Of a DNA stretch of 64,000 bases, positions 56,821-64,000 are shown piece after piece (positions within the stretch are counted from its first letter, which is position 1; every line of letters begins with the position of its first letter). The notes under the pieces are model-generated. The model was not told the DNA's origin. It saw nothing but the letters and a program-made list of their open reading frames with translations, and did not search any database. Source of the stretch: Heterohyrax brucei (lineage: Eukaryota > Chordata > Mammalia > Hyracoidea > Procaviidae); the NCBI GenBank assembly GCA_028571685.1, contig CM053162.1:11288001-11352000 (forward strand), written 5' to 3'. The position numbers and the translations under genes were made by a program.

Positions 56821-57931
56821 CAATACAATCCCAATAGCATTCTTTACAGACAATGGAAAGGCTAATCTTCAGATTTATAGGGAAAGGCAAGAGAGCCTGA
56901 GTAGCTAAAGCAATTTTTAAAAAGACCAAAGAGGCCTTACTTTTTCCAATTTCAAAACACATTACATATCTACAGTAATCAAAACAGTTTGGAACTGGTT
57001 TAATGATAAACACACAGACCAGTGGGATAGAAAAAAAAATCCAGATGAACATGGGTCAATTGATTTTTGACAAAGATGTTGATCCATTCAATGGGAAAAG
57101 AAGAATCTCTTCAAGAAAGGGTGCTGTCAAAACCAGACTTCCACATGCAGAAAAATGAAACAAGATCCATATCTCATGCCATATACAAAAAGTAATTCAA
57201 AATAGATTAAGGAAAAACTTTTAAACCAAAAAGATTTTGGAAGAAAATATAGGTACAAAGCTATGAGACTTAATGTTTTTCAATGTAGAAGGAATATCAA
57301 ACACAACAACAAATGCATGAGCTCCAGAGAATAAAATATATAACTGAAACCTCGTAAAATTAAGTACCTAACATTTATCAAAAGACTTTTTCAAAAGAGT
57401 AAAAAAAGCAACATACAGACTGGGGAAAAAATCTTCAGAAACAATATAAATGATAATTGTCTAATATCTAAAAAATATATAAGACTTGTGTAACAAAAAG
57501 TCAAATAACCCAAATAAAATATGGGCAAAAGACATGAACACACTCAACCAAAAAGGATATTCAAATGACCGACAAACACGTGAAAAGATCCCCAGTATCA
57601 TTAGCTGTCAGAGAAATGCAAACTAAAATCACAAATACCATTTCTCTTCCACTAGGATGACTAAGATAAAATACACAAATATTGGCAAGTATGTAAGGAA
57701 ATTGAATCCCTTTTCCCTTTTCCATTGCTAGTGGGAATGCAAAATGGAACAGCTGTTGTGGAAAACTGTGTTCATTCCTGAAAAAACTACAAATAAAACT
57801 TTACTATGTGACTCAGCAATTTCACTTCTATTAGATTCCGTGTCCTAGGTATCTAATAGAACGGAAACGAACAAACATATGTACACCTATGTTCATCACA
57901 GCACTATTCACAATAGCAAAAAAGTGGAAAT
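56821..57931 (+). mobile_element. Old L1, RT end to ORF2 C-terminus
   Basis: Starts 'caatacaatcccaatagcattctttacagac' (RT-distal region) and passes through 'cagatttatagggaaaggcaagag', 'acacacagaccagtgggatag', 'ggtgctgtcaaaaccag' and 'agcactattcacaatagcaaaaaagtggaaa', where it stops short of the ORF2 end. The frame 56816-57052 on the minus strand is a shadow. It may be the same copy as 54600-55710 with the RT core replaced by the LTR/mariner block. Confidence 0.75.
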
Positions 57932-58342
57932 GGAGGGTGGCCAAGATACTGGAACAGTCAGACACTTCACATGATCCATCTGAGCAAAGACTCAAAAGAA
58001 CAAATGAATCAATTGTATATGAAACTCTAGGAACACTGAACATCAAAAAAGTTGAGAAGTCAGACTGAGCAGTGGGGAAGGGAGAAGTTTCAGAAGGTAG
58101 CTAGGAATGGTCTGACTTGTCTGGCTGGGAATCTGTGGCAGGTAGCATGGCAAATGCAGCAGTGGCATTCAGAGGGCATCCTACTCATCAAGAGAGACCA
58201 AGCACTAGAGACTACACTTGTGACTTCAGAACCAGTGAAAAATGGCATTTAAATGTCAAAAGTTAAGTGGCTTCATTAGCGGGTATGCAAATTTATATGG
58301 GATTGCATATCCTCACTCAATCATAATAAATAAATAAATAAA
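57932..58342 (+). mobile_element. Short composite with L1-like 5' and 3' ends
   Basis: It opens 'ggagggtggccaagatactgg', like an L1 5' start (ggagccaagatgg), and closes 'tatgggattgcatatcctcactcaatcataataaataaataaataaa', like the L1 3' terminus (gattgtatactttcactcaatcacaataaa). Only about 360 bases lie between, with no ORF1 or ORF2. It could be an L1 deleted internally or a short non-autonomous element using L1 machinery. The frame 58052-58252 has no motif. No TSD found. Confidence 0.5.
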
Positions 58343-59363
58343 GTCAAGGGGCGTGTGTCTAATACACCATACCTAGTCTAAAGCTTTCCTTCAATATAAA
58401 CCTCTCTCACTTTTTCCAGTGCTTCCCTTTTCCTTTTCTCCACTGCTTCTGCCTCCAGAGTCTGAGGCCGTTAACTGAGCTGGCAATAGGACTCTTTATG
58501 GGAGTGATGAGCCATTCTCCTAGACTTAGACAGGGATCAATTTAACAAACAAGGATAAACGAGGGAGGATAAAAAAAAAAAAATCCTCCCAACTGCCCTA
58601 AGCTGGAAATTCAGGGCAGAAAGAGTTCCTTCAACTAGGATGAGGCATAAGTGGACATACCTTTCTCACAGACATTCAGGGATATCTATCAGCCTTCTGC
58701 CTTTCTCAGCAAGTGCAGTCAGATATCTGTGTCTACACCAACCACCCTTGCCCTTTTAGGACTATATGGGAGAGCCTGCACCACACACTTACTAACTACA
58801 TGGACACTTGAGCTCAACCCACACAAAGAAGGTAATTAGACTACTGGACTCACAGACCTAGCAACAGCTCTAACTACCTGGTGACAGGTAGTTGTCAACA
58901 AACCAATACACAAGACCAGCCTATCTGGACATTTCATAGCAAAACAAAACAAGAAGCTAGAACACAGAAGCAGACAACAAATAAACAAATACAGCAGTTT
59001 ACTGAAGGCTTCGAGACAACAGTCAGTATCAAATTAACTTAAAAAGGCAGACCACAATGGTTTCAGAAAGCATCCAAAGTAAAGAATCAAACATTTTCCA
59101 GGTAGAATATAAAGGATTACTGTTTAGAATCTTTCAAGAGATCTTGAAGGAGATGAGGCAAAATGCAGCAGAGCATAATAACAAACTGAAAGGATGAAAT
59201 AAAGCATACATAGACAGGAAGTAGAAATTCAGAACACTAACAATAAAATCACAGAATTAGATAACTCAACAAAAAGTCAAAAGAAAGAATTGAGACAACG
59301 GAAGGCTGAATTTCAGAGATTAAAGATAAAGAATGTGATGCCAACGTATTTGAGGGAAAAAAT
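58343..59363 (+). mobile_element. Old L1/HAL1 5' region and ORF1 start
   Basis: 58490-58990 resembles an L1 5' UTR ('ggcataagtggacatacctttctcacagac'). 59000-59363 resembles ORF1 N-terminal coding text, rich in Lys/Glu/Gln codons ('gcaaaatgcagcagagcataataacaaactg', 'acagaattagataactcaacaaaaag'). The element is cut at 59364 by L1 copy F and resumes at 61997. 58343-58490 is unassigned. Confidence 0.55.
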
Positions 59364-60379
59364 CAGATAAAAAATTTTTTTGCATTAAAATCTATTTTAT
59401 CTGAGATTAGTATTGCCACATCTGCTCTTCTTTGTATATTGTTAGCTTGATGTATATTATTCCATCTTTTAATTTTCAATTTGTTCATATCTCTAAGGTG
59501 AGTTTCTTGTAAGCAAAATATAGACAGGTCATGTCTTTTGAGCCAACATGTCACATGCTGTCTCTTTACTGGAGCATTCAGTCTATTTACATTCAATGTA
59601 ATTATTGATAGGTATGTGTTTAGTGCTGCCATTTTGATGTATTTATTTTTGTGCTGGTGTTTTCTCTGTTGCTCTTAATATTCCTTTCTGGGTCATTCTT
59701 CTTTATCAGTTGACTTTTCATCTTTTTCAGTGTAGGTTTTGTGTTTGTTGAGACTGCTGTATTACATTTCTTGTTTTGATATGTTACACTGTTATTGTGC
59801 TTTGTGCTACTCCTCTAATCCCCTTTAATATTCTAAGTTAAAACCCAGTTTTAACTTCTACATATCTTATTAACTTCTCTACCTGGAAGGACTGTAACTA
59901 CTGTAGTATATCCCTCTTTTTAATGTGATGGTATCTTAGTGTTCATGATATGATCACTGGTTCCCTTTTTTCAATATTATAGCTTTGACTGAGTTTTGTG
60001 CCTTCCATAACTGTGTAGGTTTTTGTATGTTGTGTCCTGCATTGTCTCCTTAAATAAAGACTTAATGGTTTTGTTTTTCTAATCAAAGAGCTTCTGTCAG
60101 TACATCTTGTTATTTTGGTTTAGTTTTTAGAAAGTCTTTAAACTTCTGTTTATCTGCAAATGTCTCAATTTCATCTTCATATATGAAAGACAGTTTTGCA
60201 AGATATATAATTCTTGGTTGGAAGTTTTTCTCCATCAAGGTTTTGAAAGTGTCACCCCACTGCCTCCTTGCCAACATTGTTTCTGCCAAGAAGTCAGATG
60301 AAAGTCTACAGGGCCTCACTCTGAATGTTAGTTTTGCTTTGAGTCTAGCTGTATTTAAGAGAATCTGTTTATGTTTCAT
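59363..60379 (-). pseudogene. L1 copy F ORF1 C-terminus and ORF2 N-terminus
   Basis: 60110-60379 encodes the C-terminal part of ORF1p (..FLAETMLARRQWGDTFKTLMEKNFQPRIIYLAKLSF.., the RRM/CTD). 59363-59632 encodes the ORF2p endonuclease start (..LNTYLSIITLNVNRLNAPVKRQHV.., ..FCLQETHLRDMNKLKI.., ..VAILISDKIDF..). The ETHLR block lacks the usual LK before DMNK, a two-codon deletion (HLRLKDMNK becomes HLRDMNK). ORF2 then ends in the A-run described for copy F. Confidence 0.85.
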
Positions 60380-61996
60380 TTTTATTAAGCCTGAGTATAA
60401 TATGTCTTGGTGTCTTTCTTTTGGGGTCTATTTTTTGTGGCATTTGACACACGTCTTAAATATTTGTGTTCTCTTCTTTCATAATTTCAGGAAACTTTTC
60501 TGTCAGCAACCCAACAACAATACTCTCTGTGTTTTCAGCTATCCCTCCCTGTTCAGGAACTCCAATTAATCGTAGGTTATTCCTCTTGATAGTATACTAC
60601 ATGTTTATTAATGCTTCTTAATTTTTCTTGTTTTTTTTTCTCTGATTTCTCTCATAAATGCTGGTGGCAGTTGCTCTGTCTTCAGGGTCACTAAGTCTGA
60701 CTTCCATTTCCTCAATTCTGCTCTTTTAGCTTTGAATTGCATCGTATAACTCTATAATTTCATTATCGAGCTGTTGGATTTCAGAATGTTGATGTTCCAT
60801 CAGTTTGAATAGCTTCCTTAATTTTTCATTTTGCTCTGCTGCATTTTGTATAATGTCTAGAAGGGCTATACATATAATTCTTTTGTACTCAACCTCTGAT
60901 AGTTTCAAAAAGTCTTCTTCATCTGGGAAGTTTTTTCATTCTTTATTTTGGGAGTTTTCTGAAGCCATAGTTGGTTTTTCCTTTAAATGCTTGATGATGG
61001 TCTGTTGCCTTGGGGCCATCTCGAGGCTGTTTAGTTTCTCTGGTGTTCCCTCAACAGGAGCTGAGGCATAGTTCTGAAAAGGGAGTTGTTCACCAGCCAC
61101 CTCCATGCACTAAAGTGACTGGCCCCAGTGGACTTTCTGGTGTGACAGTCTCCACCTCCTGGCTGGCAGATACCACCCTACTTATGGAGTCACTGGGTGG
61201 GCTGTCAACTGACCCTGTGATTTGGGTCAGTAAAGGTTGGAAGAGATGCCACTGAGCTGCACGGCAGTTATGTCTCCAGGTAGTCTTATTTTCAAAAGCT
61301 AAAAGCTATATGACAGCTGGCAAAATCAGTCAGGCTGTCAGGTGTGGTGGACTCCTTCTTCTGGCTGCCAACAGAAGCTATGATGTAGTTCAAAGTGGGG
61401 AGGGGTTACTGTACTACTGCCATTGCCCACCAGGTGCCACCCATATGTCAACACTATCTTAAACACAGTTTTTCTGCTGGAAAAGCACTCCCCAGACTAG
61501 CACTGCTGCTCATCCCGGAAATTAGCTCTTGCTGAGGCCTCTGGTTGAGTAACTCCACCTCTAGCTGAACAAGATGGCATCTTGCTCAAGCTACCCCTTC
61601 GACTATGAGACAGCTGAATCTGTGGCAGAGCTCCAAAAAGAGATGGTGAAGGGACTACAGTGTTCTCAGTCTGCTGCTGGGCTCACAAAATGTGTCTATT
61701 TCGCATACTGTCTCTTTACTCTAACATACACTGTTCACTTCAGCACTATGGCTGAGCATATTTTCTGGCTCATGCCCACCTACCAGCCAACAAAAAGAAA
61801 AAAAGTTAAAAATTCCAGTACCTTGCTAGTTCAGCAAGAGTGGGGCTGAGCAAGAGAGAGGAAGTTTCCTGTTTAGTTGCATGTAGTCCAAACTGACAGC
61901 CCTATGCTGTGTCCATTCAATTATCAATCTAGGCCTTAGTTTTCAGAGAGAATTAAGGAGACATGTATCTAGTTTGTTATCTTGACTCTGCCCCCC
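59382..61996 (-). mobile_element. L1 copy F, minus, 3'-truncated yet with TSD
   Basis: Reads from the right: L1 5' end (rc of 'tatcttgactctgcccccc'), 5' UTR to about 60960, ORF1 (60950-60050) and ORF2 up to the endonuclease, where it ends at 59382 after 'gattttaatgca' plus an A-run. The flanks repeat: cagataaaaaattttt (59364-59379) and cagataaaagaattttt (61997-62013). So the copy was inserted as such, with its 3' end inside ORF2. ORF1 frames: 60110-60379 (RRM/CTD: ..RLKAKLTFRVRPCRLSSDF..) and 60726-60908. Confidence 0.85.
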
Positions 61997-62556
61997 CAGA
62001 TAAAAGAATTTTTAAAAACTCAAGAAACACTAAGAATTATGTAGGATTTCTTCAAGAGGAATAATCTACAAGTGATTGAAGTACTAGAACAGGAAGGATA
62101 ACACAAGTTTTGAAGGGCAAAAAATGCAAACCAAAAATTACAAATCCTACAAAACTATATCTTGAATATGATGTCAAAATTAGGACATTTCCAGATAAAC
62201 AGAAATTTAAGGGATTTAAGAATTTAAGGAATTTGCAAAAACCAAACCAAAATTACAAGAAATAGTAAAAAAAAAAAGTCTTTCAATTAAAAAATAAATA
62301 ACATCAAATAATACCCCAAGTGTGGAATGCAGAACAGAACAACCAGATAACAACTGAGATAGAGAAATCACAAAAATAAGTTAAAGACATAACACTGGAA
62401 ATCAGGAAACAAAGAAGTAATTATGAAAAAGATGACAACATTATAACAAAAAAGACAGACTTAAAAAACATAGTCATAGATCTGTCATATAAACAGGAAG
62501 TCAAGGCGATATAAAAAATTAAACACCAGTTTAAATTTAGAAAAATAGTCGTCAAT
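61997..62556 (+). mobile_element. Old L1/HAL1 relic, right of copy F
   Basis: Continues the interrupted element: 'gatttcttcaagaggaataatctac', 'gaagtactagaacaggaagg', 'caaatcctacaaaactatatcttgaatatgatgtcaaaattagg', 'gacatttccagataaacagaaattt'. These are HAL1-type 3' blocks, comparable with 45060-45290 and 11260-11330. It ends at the LTR at 62557. Confidence 0.65.
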
Positions 62557-62631
62557 TGTCATGGATTAATTTGTGTTCCCTAAAACATCTGTAACAATTT
62601 GGCTGTGCCATAATTCCTGCTATTCTGTGAT
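62557..62631 (+). mobile_element. MaLR-like LTR, plus, left fragment
   Basis: TGTCATGGATTAATTTGTGTTCCC... for 75 bases, ending '..gctattctgtgat' where another LTR of the same family begins in the opposite orientation. The rest should lie beyond the window, on the far side of the provirus inserted here. Confidence 0.85.
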
Positions 62632-63128
62632 TGTTTTAGTCAGCTAGGCTGCTCTAGTAGAAATACCACAGAGTGGATGGCTTTAACAAAGAAAGATTTA
62701 TTCTTACACAGTCCAGTAGGTTGCAAGTCCATATTCAGGGTGTCCACTCCAGGGAAAGACTTTCCCTTTGTCATCTCTGGAGAAAAGTCCGGTATTGCAT
62801 CAGCCTTTGTCCAGGGAGCGTCCTGACGCAAGAACCTCTGGTCTGAAGGACGCGCTCTGCTCCCGGTGCTGCTTGCTTGATGGTAGCGAGGTTCTCAAAT
62901 TGTCCTTTGTTTCTTTTTCCTTTTATTCCTTGCAAGCTAAAAGCATTAAGGGTGGGGCAAGCCATATTCCAGGGAAACTTCCCCCACAGGAATTCACAGC
63001 CCACCCTAATCCTTTAACATACAGGTTAGCAAAACCACACAATGGAGGACAGTCCCAAGATACTGGGAACCATATCCCAGCCACGTGGCTGCACATATTT
63101 TTGGGGGGACACAATTCCAACCATGACA
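62632..63128 (-). mobile_element. 3' LTR of a minus-strand MaLR-like provirus
   Basis: 497 bases, plus-strand ends tgttttagtcagctaggctgc and ccaaccatgaca. The last five bases of the interrupted LTR (gtgat, 62627-62631) are the candidate TSD. Because internal sequence with a polypurine tract lies at its higher-coordinate side, it is the 3' LTR of a minus-strand provirus. It is close to the copy at 36439-36938. Confidence 0.85.
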
Positions 63129-63139
63129 TCCCACCCTTT
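63129..63139 (-). other. Polypurine tract of MaLR-like provirus
   Basis: On the minus strand aaagggtggga lies immediately upstream of the LTR start TGTCATGG. This is the plus-strand primer position, and fixes which side is internal sequence. Confidence 0.85.
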
Positions 63140-64000
63140 GACAACCCAATAATCACATCACAAAACATTTAACACATTCATCTCACCATAGCAAAATTAT
63201 GTCCATCCATATAGCAGAAGTCTTAAATCAGTTCCAAGTCCAAAACAAAAACTCTTCTACATCTGTGAAACTTAGAAGGCATTAACAGGCAACAGGCAAG
63301 TCAACAGAAAACATTACATTAGCCCTCAAAGCTTTGGAAATACTCTTACATTTTCTGAGACATTCTACACAACAGCAATGCTCTCCAGACTCTAGGTATT
63401 GGCCACACTCTCAGGTTTCTGAGTGGAGACCTCCAGCCCCGTGCTACAACTCTGCCTTCAAGGCCCACTTGGACAGAAACTCTGTCCCATTGGCTTTAGG
63501 AGCACCCTAAGCCCAACTGAGTGGCAATTCCACCCTTACGAACACAGCACGCCATGGTTCCACCGTTTCAAACCCCTGAGGTCATGGCCATACCTCTTGA
63601 GACTGAGGCAGCTCAGCTTCTCACGTTATTTGTCTCTTCAGCTTCAGCTTCCTATGGCCACATGGCCCGGGCCTCAGGCCCACATCTGCCCTGCCGGGCA
63701 AGTGTTCCAAAGCTCTGTAGCTCCACTGGTTTAAATGCCCGGAGGCACCCCACTCTTGCTGGAAAGCGTCCTGCCCAAAGGCACTCAACTCTCTCACTCC
63801 GTGGGTCAGCAAGGCCAGCTCCACTGATTCAAGTGCCCAGAGGCACCCCGTTCCGCAAGGAAAGCTCTGCGCAGGCACTGACCTCTCTCGCTCCACAGGT
63901 CGGCTCCAGTGCTGCCTCTGGTTCTGCTGCTGCCGCTGCCACTGCTACTGGTCCTCTGTTGTTTCTCACCATCTGCGCCTTCTTCATTCCTTCTGAATCT
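63140..64000 (-). mobile_element. Internal region of MaLR-like provirus, runs off window
   Basis: 860 bases upstream of the 3' LTR on the minus strand, GC-richer than elsewhere, with no retroviral protein motif. Text such as 'ccctgaggtcatggccatacctcttgagactgaggcagctcagc' and two related blocks 'tggtttaaatgcccggaggcacccc' (63729-63753) and 'tgattcaagtgcccagaggcacccc' (63824-63848) show internal repeats about 95 bases apart. The frames 63423-63734 and 63621-63896 have no recognised domain. MaLR internal regions typically keep only gag-like remains; none is visible here. Confidence 0.7.

Noticed and set aside
1..64000. CRISPR array, operon, tRNA or rRNA gene
   Set aside because: No regularly spaced repeats with unique spacers, no cloverleaf except the degenerate tRNA-derived SINE head, and vertebrate repeats throughout; this is not prokaryotic DNA.

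Overview
This is mammalian nuclear DNA from an afrotherian, most likely an elephant or close relative. The evidence is lineage-restricted repeats: AfroSINE copies with the characteristic 'bovine-like' tail text (gagtcg...gactcgacggcac), a BovB/RTE element, and a young L1 family whose 3' UTR recurs many times in both orientations. Species assignment is inference; I see no host gene, exon, structural RNA gene or CRISPR array. The longest open frame is 188 codons and belongs to a BovB relic.

Layout. 1-2640 is mostly unassigned sequence with two MIR SINEs. 2641-9445 holds old L1 pieces, one minus-strand L1 tail with a target-site duplication (TSD), a 19-bp minisatellite and a 5'-truncated L1. 9780-15160 holds a HAL1-like relic split by an LTR, and an L1 that joins a 5' UTR directly to the reverse transcriptase (RT) domain. 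15161-33280 is a train of minus-strand L1 copies (here called A, B, C, D) with an LTR and a second L1 nested in B. 33427-33917 is a solo LTR of the provirus described below. 34329-44592 alternates L1 pieces with an RTE, an AfroSINE and three LTRs. 45415-54187 is a degenerate class I (gamma-type) endogenous provirus with both LTRs, a 5-bp TSD and recognisable gag, pro-pol and env remains. 54193-62556 has L1/HAL1 relics, a mariner fragment and another minus L1 (copy F) with its own TSD. 62557-64000 is an LTR provirus inserted in an older LTR of its own family; it runs off the window.

The elements do not work together as a system. They form a stratified insertion record in which each insertion breaks an older one, so relative ages can be read directly: L1 or HAL1 host first, then provirus or RTE, then a MaLR-like LTR or SINE. 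All coding remains are interrupted by stops and frameshifts. Two L1 copies and the env transmembrane region keep notable catalytic or structural motifs, while the provirus RT motif is lost. I found no convincing undescribed functional system. The best leads are the provirus family, a short L1-ended composite at 57932-58342, the provirus-in-LTR at the right edge, and a 3'-truncated L1 that nevertheless has a TSD.
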